64,000 bases of DNA from Sitta carolinensis (lineage: Eukaryota > Chordata > Aves > Passeriformes > Sittidae), in NCBI GenBank assembly GCA_032173965.1, contig CM063287.1, positions 5,957,859 through 6,021,858 of the forward strand. Reading direction: 5' to 3'. Each line of letters opens with the position of its first letter. The first letter of the stretch is position 1. The notes under the pieces are model-generated. The model worked only from the letters and a program-made list of their open reading frames with translations, had not been told where the DNA came from and made no database searches. A program made the position numbers and the translations under genes. Positions 13,681 to 27,097 of the stretch are shown piece by piece.

Positions 13681-16600
13681 TTTTTAACAACAGTAGCACA
13701 TGAAAAGCTGATATTTCAAAGCTAGGGGGGCACCAGGAGCAAAATGTTGGGAGGCATGCATAATATGTGTATCCATGCTGAATTTAGGATAGGAAATGGC
13801 CACCTTCAGTGCAAGGTGCTTTCAGACCAGTGGTTACTCATAAATGACAATCACTGTCAATTATGACAGTGCATTCTGTCCGGTTGGCTTCTGCCCCCTC
13901 TCTGCCGAGCTGGCAGAGAAAGAAACCAGAGACAATTGTTTCAAATCCTAAATGCTTTCAGTGGCAATGCTGGGAGGTACAGTGTTCCTGATCCCTGTAC
14001 TGGTGCCTGCAGGGACACACAGGGAAGGCTGTAAAGTGAGGCAGTATCCTGGGAGCAGCACAAGCAGCTGCCACAGCCCCAAACTTCCCCATTGCCACTC
14101 CTGGTCAGCTCCTATAAATTCACAAGCTCTTTGCCAATAGCAGAACGACATTTCCCCCCCACTCCTGAGAGCCTGGAGTCTGTATTGGAGCACATCAGTG
14201 CTGGCCTGCTCTGAGCAGGGCTGGCTGCAGCAGCAGTGCATTCACAGCTCTGGGCTCACTGCTAGTCCTGCAGTAGGAAGGAAAAGAAGGGCACAGAGCA
14301 GAAGGATTAAGGGTAGTCAGCTCAGAGGAGATGCCAGGCACAGGGGCACAAGCCACCAGGTCTCCAGAAAAGGCAACTTCCCTCAGGAAATTCTAAGCCA
14401 AGGAGCTAAACCTGAACAATTCCCAGTCGGTGCAGCTTCTAATGAGGTTCAGGGTGAAAGAGCAGCACTGACGAGCAGGGTCTGGTGTAAAACCTTTGAA
14501 TACTGTTCAAAAATGCTTTGGCTGTGAAGGACTTCCCCATGTTGATGTTCTTGCATCCTTCAAAGGCTTAGAGCGGTCCATTGAACATAGTATTGGTATG
14601 ATACACCCCTAAACTTTTCCTCCTCCTGGACCGGAATCACAGCATGAGGCAAGATACAATTAAGTGATACAACATGCATAGTGACAATTTCCCAGAATGC
14701 AATTATAGGAGAAAAAATTCCCAACCCATCAGAATCACTCTCACAGAGTAGTTTGGAAACCTGAACCAATAGAAAAAAAATAAACCAACAGAGAATGAAA
14801 AAGATATAAACAACTCCAAAATGAATTGTTAACTCAAAATTGCAATATAATCTGTATAAAATATTTAAGATGTTTTCCTATTTATTCCTGAACCTAGAGT
14901 GATTAAAATGCTGCCATAGCACACAGTGTTGCTCTTTTTTAATCACAAATGCAATTTTAAGCAAGTAGACAAACTCTAGGAAATTAAAGTGAGTATTTAT
15001 GTCCATATAAACTTCTTAATGGCAACATTCTTGCTGTGAGCACAGCAGCTGAAGAGGGTGGATTAAACTATTTTGGCCAGATCCTGTTACTATTGTTTTC
15101 ATTGGCAAAATTCCCACTGATTTAATGGGAGCTGGATTAGATCCTGACTTGAATGAAGTACAAATCTCAGATGCATATATAACATAATCACTGATATTTC
15201 ATGCATACACTCTCATTCTCATGTCTGTTTTCCCTCTGTGAGTTTTACTGATGCTCTGAAAATACCAATCAGGTACACTACATACCAGTGATTTAAGGTG
15301 CGTAGTCTTGTGTTTCCAGATTTTGGAAAATTTGTTGTTTACTCGTATTTGAAATCAGAAACCACAATCTGAATGATATTCAGCCTCTTGAATACAGGGC
15401 TTCAAATTTTGGTATGTTTAGTTCCTCCTCTTGCAGGCTTTTCAATGCATATGAATAGCATTTATTTAAAAGGCCAGAGAATTACAACACATTTGGCAGT
15501 CAACAGATGCTGTTGATATGATATTTTCTCTCCATCTCCCCTTTCCATAATTTGGGAATATTCAAGAGCATCCTGGAAAAACTAGGAAGCTTTTGGGCTT
15601 CATTCCTTCTGTCTTGAATGATGATCTGATAAAAAGAGAGCAAGCCTCCAGAAACTTTGGCAGGACATGTTAATGCACAAGGGACATGCATCATCAAAGG
15701 TCCTACAGGAGCAGTTCCATTTCTCTCAGCAGGGTGCTTCAACAGCTGTGGTTCTTGGGGCTGGCCCTGCTCAGCTCCCTGTCAAATGTGGGACATCCCC
15801 TGGCTGTCACAGCAGCTCCACCCTGGGGCACCTTGTCCTGGCACAGGCTCCTGGCTTTGCTGTTCTCACCAAGCCTCTTTCAAAGCCTGCTAAGTGTGGG
15901 AGAAGTTTGCATGGAGCAGACAAGGAGTCTGGGGCCTGACTACCTAAATGCAGGTGTACATAGGGCTCCAAGAAAGGGAAGAACAGCCCTGCAAGGAGGC
16001 TCAGTGGGGACACCAAAGTGCAAGGTATCCTTTAATGCATCTTGTTAAAAAAAAAAAATTAAAAATTAGCTGAAGTGGTGATCCTGAAAGGTTCCCAGGA
16101 TCCCCAAAGCTAATGGGAATTAGTAACTACACGCTCCATATGCTCTGAGTCAGGCTCTGGTTTCACACACACAGAGGGGAGTGGGTTTTCTAAACATGTG
16201 CTCCAAGTCAGTGGAGATTTATCTGTGATTACTGTGGCCCATCTTTGTTTCAGCTTGGGAAAGTAATGTTACTTATAAATGACAGTGTAATTTCCTATGC
16301 AGAGGCTGTTTCTCTGTATGACTCATCTGTGTATTGCATTCCAAGAGCTAAGTATGAATCATGGATAACTGATAGAAAAATGCAAATGAATCCATTAAAT
16401 TTTATTTTTTTATTATGCTCTAAACAGAGCAACTTTCTAATTTTTCTCCTGACTGTGAAACATATTGGAAATAAATTGTATCAAATCAAATTGAGAAATC
16501 TTTGCATTCTCTAAAGCCACAGGTTTTCTTATTAATGTTTCAGTGGGGCTGGGGATGTGGGGGTGCAGTTGATTTTCATTACTTATTTTGCACTAAGCAT

Positions 16601-19600
16601 ACAGCTGGAGCTTTATGGCCAATGTCAGCAGCAGCAATTCAGTTAGCTTTTTGTTTGTTTTAAATTTAATAAGGGAGATAGAAAATTAAATGTTGATGGT
16701 TATTATTAGGTGTCAGAGAAATGGTCTGTAGGTGAGAATCTAAATGCAGTAATTCCAAGGTTAGTACCTGACACTGAATGATTGTGAAGAGGTTTGAGAA
16801 ATTCACTGCAGGCCTGTTTTAAAGGAGATAACCTGCTGTGGCAGCTCAACCCTACAGCATAAGGGAGTAGTTTAGTTATGAGAGTGGAGAAGTCACCTAC
16901 CTTGAGTGGAGAAGTCCTCCTACCTTGGAGAGAAGCAGATTGTGAACACAGCGAGCCAGTCCTCAGGCACTGAGTGCAAGAACCAGCCAGCCCAAAATCA
17001 GGGATTCTGTGCCTGGAGCCCTGCTGGGAGATCAGCCAGGGACACATGGCCCTGCAGAAGGGTTTGGGATCATGGCTTCAATCTCCAGGACACCTGTGTG
17101 GAAGAGGATGGTCACAGCTAAAGGAGGGCATGTGGCAGGGCTGGAACAAGTAAGATAAGTAATTGATTTCCTTCTTGGACTGTGCCTTCTCTTCCAGCAA
17201 ACAGGGGAGATGTGTATGTTCAAAGACTACATAAATCTATGACTGAAGAGCTTGGATACCGAAATCTATTTCCTCTCTGCATCATTTGTTCTTAAACTGT
17301 GACATTGGCATCAACTCTTTAGTTACAACCGATTTGAACTCTTGAGTGCAAAACTAAATCCAAGCTGTAATGAAAACTGCCAGATTAACAGTATTAGATA
17401 TAGAAACAAAGACCACCTAATTTCCAGGGCTGGAATTTTACCGTAGTTTTATCTTGTCTTGGAGTTTTTGTCCATTACAGACAGCCCAAATTAAAGTGCA
17501 AGGATTTTATTCTATATACTGCAGTCTGCATGCTACTACTGTTCCTATTTGAAGCCCATAACACCAATTCAGAAAAGAGACTATTATGCCTGGCATTATG
17601 ACCAAAAATGAAAATACCTTTTCTTGGAGTCCCTGGGGCAACAGGACATTTATGCCTTTGATGAAATTAAACTGACATTGTCAGCTTAATATTCTGCCAT
17701 AAAGAGATTAGGATAGCTTGTATTTAACTGTATTTTGGGATTCAGTACACATCTACCTGTCCAAACCTCTACTTTCTGGAAGGACTACTGCTAAATCCTT
17801 AAAAATAGAGGAATTTAAAAGAGAAACTACTATAGTAAAAAAATACAAAACTGAAATGCTGGCTATAATACTTACTTTATGCTTTTTAAGAGAATATGTC
17901 CTGAAATGAAACACAAAATGTGAACTTTGTAAATCTCAAAATCTATAATTAAGAACAACACCTGACAAGATCATTTTTTCAGCAGACAAATAAAAGTCAC
18001 TTTTAAAGTAATCTTCCACAGGGTGATAAAAATAAGCAAAAGAGCAAAGATTGTTCTGTCTTCATAGGCAGAAAACATAGAAGGGGTTTTGCTAAGTACT
18101 TACAATGGCTGTGCTGTTGACTTGGCAGTCACATCAAAAGTGTGACAGGCTTGATTCATGTTCCTCTGCAATACAAACAATGACACAGGGCTGGATCTGA
18201 GTGGCTCTCAGCAAGTAATTGAAGGGAGCACAAACACATTGTAAAGAACCAGCAGTGCACAGTTCTGCTGTTAATAAATACAGTAGTCAGCTAGACATGC
18301 ACCTTGTTATTCCATGGTTTTCTCCAGTTATTTATTTAATTTAAAAAAAACCCTTTTTGCTTTGGGTCAGGGACTTTCAGAGATTAACTGGCCCAGTCAC
18401 TTTGCAGAAAGCACAGATTCCTGTCACGGGTGGGGCAGTTTTGTGCCAGCTGTATGTGGTTACACAGGTGATCTGCCTCCTGCTGCTACAGAAGGGAAGT
18501 GTTTGCAAGTGAACACATATTGACCCTGTGCCCTTAAAGACAGCAGAACTGGAATGAGTCTTGCTTGATTAGGTGTAGCTGCAGTGGTTCTTCTCTGGGT
18601 TGGGAGTACTGTTCTAAATAACACAGCACAAGCAGTTCTGGTTTTAAATGCAATATGCTCTCTACTGGTACCAAGACAAATGAATATGAAATTACCAGCA
18701 TCCTAGCAAATTACAGGAGGTCAATACATAATGCTTTAGTTTTCCAGATGTCTGAACCCAAGCCATTTCCTACAAAGATGTTAATATTTACTCCAAATTA
18801 ATAAAGCATTTTCTTAAGACATCTTATGGAAAACTGAAACTTGCTTGTCTATCATTCCTACTGAAGTCAGAGGCAACGTACACTTAAAAGCAAGAAAGTC
18901 AAGAGTACGTGTAGTGGGGAGGAGGTGCTGAATCCAAGGAGAAAAACTAACACTTTTTAATTCAAGATTCTTAGCTTTGGTCTCTAAAGCCTGATTATTG
19001 TTGTGCTCACCTTCAACACCTGTGATCATAACTTGTTTAGGTGAACTATTTTCTGCAGATACTTGGGGAAGTAGAGGAAAGGAAGAGAATATTACTTGAA
19101 ACAGAATATATTTGTAAGGTTAAGTGCACTGCTGATTAGCAATATAAAATTCTAAATTCCTTGAAGTTCAGCATATATTAAATTAGACATTAAAGTAATT
19201 TTTAAGGTGAAAGAAGGGAGAAATCAAAGCCTTATAAAAATCTTATACTTAAGCTGTCTTTTCACCATGAAAGTGTGAGTTTTCACTAAACATACTAAGC
19301 AGCACAGAAAAATGTCCCTTAACTAGAAAACATAGCCCAGGGCTGCACTTAAATAGATGAGGTTATATTGAATCTCTAATAACTTACATCATCATTTTAA
19401 AACCAAGACATCTTAGTTTCTCAATTTTTATTGAAATCAAAATTTTGTCCAGGTGTTTTCTGTTCCTTTAGGAATTTTTATGCTCATTTTCACTGAAAAT
19501 TAGTTTAAGCAAGTCCCTGATTTAAGAGCTTCAACGTTTTAATGCATGAAGAACTCTTACAGAGAGACCATCCAGGAAAGAAAAGCAATAATCACATCTG

Positions 19601-22583
19601 GAGGCAAACAAAGCATAAATCACCATGCTGGCAACCAGCCAAGACAGTAAGGGGACACGTGTAAAAATGTTACTGAAATGGCAGCACAATATTCTAACCA
19701 CATGCTGTTAACAAGACAAACCAAGGTCGAACATTATATTTCTATTGTCACAGAACATTGCATATGAGAAGGAAAGAAGAGTGGGGACTTGCAAACTGAG
19801 GGTCAGATTCACTTGTGGAATAACAGGGAGAAAGTCTTTTGAGAGACAAGAAGAAAATAGCACTTCTTTAGATCAAACCCACACTTAACCCACAGATATT
19901 CCAGTTGGGAAGGGCTAAACATTCAGATGTTGCTATTTCTAATAAGTGCTTTAATATTATATTATTAATTTAAAATGCAACCACACAGTTCAAAGCAAAT
20001 CAGCCTGTAATGGTAGAGGGCATTTGGAATGCTACACATACCAGTGACAGTTTAGCTTGTCATCAAAAAGCAAATATTACTGCATGAGATGAATGCCAAA
20101 GCACTTCATTATGTAAAGGTTTACATGGTGCATAAAATTAGTATCAGCAAATGTTTAAATATTCCAGTCCAGCTCAAGGATGCAAATTTTTAGACATTGC
20201 CCAGGAATAAAAGGGGTAAGTTCTACCACAAAAAAAATAGTTAAATTAAAAAAAAATATATATTAATTAGATTATCATGCAGGTGAGTTCCCCAATGATA
20301 ACCTTTCTATCTGCAGTATCCAGTGCAATCTAACATCATATCCATCACTACCCTCATATAAAAAACTCCCTATGACTGCAGCAGACAGGAAATTTTTGAC
20401 TTTCTAGAAGCTACGAGACCTCAAGTAACTGGCACAGAACACAAGAAGTGATTAAGTATTTCTAAACATTAGGTGACAATGTACCATAAGTCTGGCAAGA
20501 TTCATCTCCATGTTTTAAGTCTGATGAAATGAAGCTGAATTTTTGCTTAGAACATATTAACAACATTCTAAAGTATTTTAAATGCAAACAATAAAAACAG
20601 CAAATGGAAATCAGTCATTTGATGAGCTTTCCACTTAAGGATGGAAGTCTGAGAGGATTTATGACTGACACCAGCTGTAATAAACTGGAAGTGCAACCAA
20701 ATATTGAAATTTTGCTTCAAGAGCAGACACCATTTCTTTATATTCTTACGAAGGCCAAGTGAGCCATAAATTCAAATGCATTGAGAATAGGTATATTTGA
20801 TATATGGTTAAAGAGAAAAGGATTTTTCTGTAAATGCAAAAAAAATTACAATGTGCAATGTCACAAATAATACAGAGACCTGAAATATCATTGTATGAAT
20901 AATGTTTGCTATCAAAATGGCTTATTTGCATCACAGTGTAAATGTAAGGCTGTGCAGAGCTATATCTACAAAAAGAGGCAGTCCTGGTTTCCCGTGGAAT
21001 CAGCTGGATGCCAGCCAGCTCCAGCACTCAATCCAGCTTGGTGGCAGGGCCTTGGAGAGCAAGGCTGGCTGGGATTTCCAGACTGGCATTTGCCTAAACA
21101 TCACTCTGGGTGGTGGGGAGAGCACACACTGGGCTACCAACAGCTTGGATACATAAAGAGGTGTCCAGCAGACAATTCCCACATGTGTACCCCAAGTTGG
21201 GAAAAAAAACCAATTACAGCACAGTTCTGTAAAGGTGATAAACATTAAAACAAAAATCCCTGAGTTCAGAAAGCAGGACTGGCAGATTTGCAGACAGAAT
21301 TAAACAACCAACAAACCAGGTACCAGGCCTGCTAATACCACAAAAAAGATTTTAAATCAATTAGCATAAATTAATCCAAACTGGGAGGACATTAATTTTG
21401 TGCTATTGCCTTGCCACCTAAACCTCAGAACTACTTGGATGATACCAGTTTCCTGAAAAATATTCTTTTATTAAGGTTTGGAACACACTTTTTCTCTTTC
21501 TTGCCAGGGCCAACTATTCTGCTGTACAGCAAGAAAGCACTACTATGGGATAGCTTTCAGTTGGGTGACCCTTGATCTTGATCCCAGACTTTGAACAATA
21601 ACACGCAATACAAATGTGAATAGATTGATTTTCTTTTTCCTTCACATCGAAAGCATCTATTGATACCCAAGGGCTAACAGTCACTGCAAAGCAGATCCTC
21701 CTATGCTATAAATCCTGTAAATCTGGTTTCTGTAGAAGAAAACCACTGTACAACATGCTCTTTGGAGGAGGTCTGAGAGGAAGAGATAGAAGATTCAGAA
21801 ACAAATCAGAAATCCAGGGGAAAGAAAGCTCAAGAATTTTGACGCAATAGGATAAAAGCCTGATTGATAAGCCACATTACTCCTATTCCTCTCAGCTAAA
21901 AGAAATGTGCTGAAGCACAAAGTATGTGGTTGGCAAAGGATGCGTGCAGTTAACTGTCTGATGAGAAAGGGAGGAAGAACATTCATCCTTTCTACTGTGA
22001 GCCTGTAGTTAGTAGCAGTGAGACTTGTTTAATCTTGTGTTTTCTCTGAGAGCAGATACAATTGAATGAAATTATATTCTGTGCTTCTAAACCATGCTTG
22101 TGGGGCAGCACTAAGAGGGAACTGTCACTGCTTGGGGCAGCTGTGTTTCTGTGCTTGTGCTGGGGGGCTGCTCTCTCTGGGGTCCTTATGGTTTTCCAGC
22201 ACTCAGAAGAGAAGACACAGTAAATTGTTCTGAATTGGCATGTGTATGCACGTCCTGATTTTAGCTTTACCAATGCAAGATTGCTGTGTAAAGCAGACCA
22301 TGCAAATTCTCCTCTAAACATCAACCCTCTCCCAATCATTTTCACCCCTGCTCCCTTTCTCTGAACTGCATCATCAGGGTCTGTGAGCATATTCTTTTTT
22401 GTTTCCCAGAAACAAAACACTGTGTTAAAACATTGTCACTAACAACAGCCTCTTAAAAATAATTTTGGAAATCTATTCTGATTTTCCAATACTTTGTCCC
22501 GTTCCTAATTCTGCCATATCCCCCCTCCCCTTCCACAACTTTATAAATCTGCTCACACTCACTTCCATTTCTTTGTCTTACAG
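13681..22583. other. Intergenic, no gene supported
   Basis: Alternating AT-rich DNA and GC-richer patches (13.9-14.5, 15.65-16.03, 16.95-17.12, 20.98-21.12 kb). The patch at 15.65-16.03 kb is open in several + frames because of its composition and is followed by a short A-rich stretch at 16046-16072. A 142-codon - strand frame at 21992-22420 is unrecognised. A fragment near 15.07-15.16 kb may be a very old repeat. Confidence 0.6.
16882..16926 (+). repeat. Short tandem duplication
   Basis: Two adjacent copies, 22 and 23 bp, begin GAGTGGAGAAGTC and end CTACCTT. This is a local slippage duplication in intergenic DNA. Confidence 0.85.
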
Positions 22584-22658
22584 CCAGCATTTGTCCATGA
22601 TGTAGAGGATAAGGGATTATTCACCAGAACGCAGCAACCTCCACCCAGGCTCTTTACA
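22584..22658 (+). other. Exon-like segment, 75 nt, open in one frame
   Basis: It is preceded by a good acceptor (TTTCTTTGTCTTACAG) and followed by a consensus donor GTAAGT at 22659. It is exactly 25 codons and open in frame 1, reading PAFVHDVEDKGLFTRTQQPP and five more residues. The peptide is not recognised. It may be an exon of an unannotated transcript, coding or not, or a chance match. Confidence 0.3.
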
Positions 22659-22829
22659 GTAAGTTAAGAAAGGTGTGAAGAAACTGCTTACCCTTAACAT
22701 TCAGTCACAGTTTAGAGTGAAAAATAAAACCTCCCTATAAACCAAAAGAATTGTTCAGAAAAACATAATAAGAAAGGCTGGCTGGGAAGCATGTTTTCTT
22801 CCTTGTAGGCTTTATTTCCTTTCCCACAG

Positions 22830-23009
22830 CTGGGGATGAAGCTCATGCTCAGGGGAGTTCCTCATGCTGGGGGCACTGAGTGAAGCAGCCAGAGCACTGG
22901 GTCTGTGGCTGCTGAGGGCAGCAGGAGGGTACATTCCTGCTGCCCAGTGCCAGCAGCTCACCCACACTGCCTGAGGGCTCTGCCATGAGCCAGGGCACCT
23001 CCATGACAG
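22830..23009 (+). other. Exon-like segment, 180 nt, non-coding
   Basis: The acceptor TTTATTTCCTTTCCCACAG ends at 22829 and the donor GTGAGA starts at 23010. All three + frames contain stops, so if it is an exon it is non-coding or untranslated. It lies 171 bp after the preceding exon-like segment, in a GC-richer patch. Confidence 0.25.
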
Positions 23010-23974
23010 GTGAGAGATTGGTGGGCTGCAGAGCTCAGAGTGCTCCAGAGCTGGGGATTTGGATATGTCTCAGAGCCAGGCAGTCCTGGTTTGGGGAACA
23101 CCTATCCTCCACCACTGGAAACAATTACTGAGGACCTTCAAGAAGATGAGAAGTACAGCAGGCTCAAGTCATCTTCCTCCTGCCCCCATCTTATCCCCTA
23201 TGTATCCCTCAGAACAGGTAAGCACCAGTTTTCTCTCACTGACATACTGCACAAGAGGATGAACCTGTACCTATCCTTTTCTCCTTTCTCTGTGTCCAGA
23301 ATAGTTCTCTGAGTGATCCACCTGGTGGAATATGATCGTGCTGCTGATAATTGAGTGCATCCATCAATCATAAAAAATAAATATGGTTACAAAGCCAGGC
23401 GCATGTGACAAAAATGTCAAACCAATTAGATTCCTGATAGAACTTTGCCACATTCTATTATTTTACTTTGTTTTCCATACCTATTTCTGATCTTATGCCA
23501 GTTTTGCACTGGCACAAGTTTGACTTCAGTGGAGCTAATGCTGATTTGTAGCAGCAGGCAATGAGAATAAGGCTCTTATATTTCTTTGGCAATAGGTCCC
23601 CAGAGAAAGCTTGTCCATCTCCAACAGCTGTTGCTTTGCTACATCTGTCTAACTTTCCTTTTTAATGTACATTTTTTCAAGTTTTTTTTACTGTCAATCA
23701 CTGTGAGATAACATCATTCAGATTTTCCTTTTGCAATCAAATTTTAGCAATCACAGCCAGATGCTGTTTTTATTACACACCAGCCCCTTTTCAAAAAAGT
23801 TTCAATGTTTAACTCTCAAGAACACTCTTTATTTTCCTTTAGATTGCCATATCTTCATGCTTTCATAATAATCTCTTTCACCCTGACATCCTGTCTACAA
23901 ATATGGCACATTTGATCACCACTGAATGTCTGCCTTTGTGTTCTTTTCACTTTCTTTTCTTGTTTCTTCTGCAG

Positions 23975-23997
23975 AGTGTACTTTATCCTCAAACCAG
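23975..23997 (+). other. Exon-like segment, 23 nt
   Basis: A long pyrimidine tract ending CTTGTTTCTTCTGCAG precedes it, and the consensus donor GTGAGT follows. Both sites are strong, but the segment is very short, so it would be a micro-exon if real. Confidence 0.25.
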
Positions 23998-25957
23998 GTG
24001 AGTCCAAAATACTACAATGCAATTCTCAGTCTAAAGCTATTTAGAGATCTTTAAGTAGGAGTTGGGGGAGGGCAGATGGGGGCAGATGAAAATTTATCAG
24101 TTTCAAGATCTTAACTTGAAAGAACTGATTGATCCTTTTCTTTCAAATTTCTGGACATATTACGGAGAGACTGAGTTGATATATGCAGTATTGTACTCTA
24201 TGTCTAAGTTCCTTCAGAACTCAACCAGCATTTGATTGATATTAACAATTCAGACAGTTTGCCATCTAAGGAAATGTTTCTATAAGGGATGGAAAAATAA
24301 CATACTTAATACAAAATCACCACCTCCGCATTGTGCATTGCTCAGGGGCTCTGTGACCACACAGCTGTGCCAAAAAGAGGGTACAGTTTCACTCATGGAG
24401 GGAAGTAAGAACAAAAGGTTAAATTCCTCTCAGCAGAATGATTGGTTTCACACGTGCAGCCAAGGTGTAAGGAACTCAAGTAGGCCTAGAACAGGCACGG
24501 TGAACGAGTAAGCAGAAAAAAAACTTGTCTGAACGAGTCCATTAACTGAGGACTTCTGTCTTGAGTACTGGCCAGGTTTTCCCTCACCAGTTCTGAATCA
24601 GGGCAAGGAAGAGACAGGGCCAAGCCTTTACCATTGTGTATTTACCAGCTCATAGCAACTGAATTCACTTTCCCAAAGCAGTTGCCTGTCTCCTAGACAT
24701 GTAGGTTAGCCTGTGTCAGATAGAAGAAAGGTTTCAGAGCTAATCCTGCATTCATTTTGATTGCAAGATTAATTCCCAAATGGTGCTATATATGAGCAGA
24801 TCTTCACCATCCAATGTTTCCTCACTGCAGAACACTTAGGTTCTTATTAAGGCTCCAATCTTGCAAATCCAATCAACAATGGCAAGAGGATAAGCACTTG
24901 CTTCCAATGAATTAATCACACAGGCTATATCCATATAGATAAGATTGAAGGACCAGACATATTCTGAAGGAAATTCGTATTTCTTAGAAATAAACTTAAA
25001 AAGAATAAAACATCAGACTCTAATCAGCACTGTATTTACTCTGGTTTGAACAATCTGGCATAAGAAACCAGTCAGAAATGAGACAACGAAAGTATTTTTC
25101 ATCACATAACTCATCATTATCTGCATTGTGCCAACTGCCAGAATGAATGGAGGGTGGCAGAACAGCTGCTAAACAAAGAGCAGGATTACCTGGTTTAGAG
25201 CAAAGACTTCTCCTAATCTTTTACTGCAGAAAGAAAAACCAACTTGTTAAATTAAAACACAGCTCGTGAGTACATCAGTCAACATGATTGAACAGTTAAG
25301 CACATCACTCAACTCTCCTTTTCAAAATTCCATTTCAACTTCAGTAGTTTCTTTGCTAAGAGCAATGACATTTAACAGGATTCTTTAGATCATTTCTGTA
25401 ATGCAGTGTCCTAATTACAGTAAATGCTCTCTGTACTTTACCAGTAGCTTGATAAAATTGATTTGATTTTTCTTTTCATTAGCAAAGGAAACAAAAAACT
25501 AAAAACATGGTTACAGACAGGTTGGAAAACAGTTGCTTTATGCTTCAGCACTGCTATGAAGAGAAAAGAAAAGTTGAAGAGAGAGGCCTAAAGAAACAAA
25601 GTATTTGTTGTTAGCATAACAGAAATAAATGTATACCCTGCTTCTAATACATTTTGGATAACTATAAATATACTTAGAGCTTTCAGGAATAAAACAAAGT
25701 GCTTAATTATATCTATTTGATGCTGAGTATTCACATTTTTGTACAGAAAAGACACTGTGTAAAAACACTGGCTACATAGCCAAATAGTCCTAGGCCACAC
25801 CCCTCAAAGAGGTGGTGGAATCTCACAGTAGATTGCTTAAAAGGGCAATGGGAAGGCTTTTGGACAGATTCTTCACTCTGGAAGGTAAAAGTTGCTCACA
25901 GTAACAATTTCAAGAATATGCGGAACACGTTCCACTGGGGCTGTTTCCTCTCTGCAG

Positions 25958-26128
25958 ATGTGTCCTTGGGTGCAACCCCTACATCAGCATTTTGGCTAAA
26001 GGCGACTGGGACACGAACCTCAGTTCTGCACACTTCCACATGGCCAGGACAAGGTGACTCATTCTCTTGTGCTGATGACAGTGGTTACTGAACCACCAGG
26101 GCAGGTTTCTGATGCAGAGTCAGTTAAG
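25958..26128 (+). other. Exon-like segment with strong acceptor
   Basis: The acceptor CTGTTTCCTCTCTGCAG ends at 25957. Two possible donors follow, GTGACT at 26054 and the better GTATGT at 26129. The shorter form (25958-26053) is open in frame 2; the longer form has stops in that frame. The sequence is unrecognised. It could be the last visible exon of the same putative transcript as the three segments upstream. Confidence 0.22.
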
Positions 26129-27042
26129 GTATGTTTTTAATACAATGGGTATAAGAAAGAAAATGTTAGAAGAAAAATACTGGTCAGCAAGTGCTCCTGG
26201 GAAGAAAGGGTACGAGCTTCATCTCTTTTGCCTTGGCTCCTGTGCACTAATTGATTGTAACACTAAATTTAGTTAAACTGGAATGTTCTCAGTTTCATTC
26301 TGGGCATCAAAAGCCAGATATCTTACAGTCCCTTTTGCCCATACCATCACCAGGCTCAATATTCACTTCTTAAAGTAATGATGATGCACTGGTGCTTTGT
26401 GTCCCACACCATCAATGGCCTGACACTTCCCCCACCAAAGAGAGAGAAGATCCTCCTAGCATCTCTGAAAAACACATCTCCTTTACAGACAATGGAAGGA
26501 AAGACAGGCTTCTCAGCAGCAGTTAGTTAAGAAAAATAAGCAAGGCATTTCATTTCCTCTCTCTCCCTCTTCCCCACCCAGTCAGCAGGGTTGAAAATTT
26601 TCTCAGCTCAGGGTGCTGTTGTTGTGAAAATAGTCACTCTATGCTCATGAGGCATTCATTCATTGCAGAGACAATGCCATATGTTAGATAAGGGCTTTCT
26701 GTGAGAAAGTAGTTTTTAAATTGTGGAACCCAAATGACAACTGAGCTAGGAATAAAGAAGCAGGATAAGACAATTTCTCTGCTATCATATTTTTGAGTGT
26801 TACAGTTAGGAGGAAAAAAAAAAGGTCACTCAACTCTAACATATGACAAATATGTATTACTCAATTATCACTAGAAACATTTCTCATTTCACTGTTTTCT
26901 TTCCCTTACAAGGCCTAAACTTGCAAACTTTCCTCCAGCACATTTTGCTCTACAGGATAACTCTGTTTTGTTGATTTGAAGTCATGGGCACCGTGGTCAT
27001 ATGAATGAAGAATAAAGTGCAGTAAATAAATGAGTTCAAGTG

Positions 27043-27097
27043 GAATGGAATATAAGATGTGTTTTACACAAAGTAAAACACATCTTATATTCCATTC
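27043..27097. repeat. Perfect 25-bp inverted repeat (hairpin)
   Basis: Arms 27043-27067 and 27073-27097 are perfect reverse complements, separated by a 5-base loop ACAAA. The stem is AT-rich and includes GGAATATAAGATG. No family is recognised. Such perfect short-loop palindromes usually arise by template switching or are recent; a structured RNA is less likely. Confidence 0.95.

Noticed and set aside
21992..22420. 142-codon - strand frame
   Set aside because: It is the longest frame away from repeats on that strand, but shows no recognisable domain, no promoter and no clear splice context. Long chance frames are expected in 64 kb.
27043..27097. MicroRNA gene
   Set aside because: The stem is perfect and short with a tiny loop, unlike normal microRNA precursors, which have bulges and longer stems. 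No evidence of processing.
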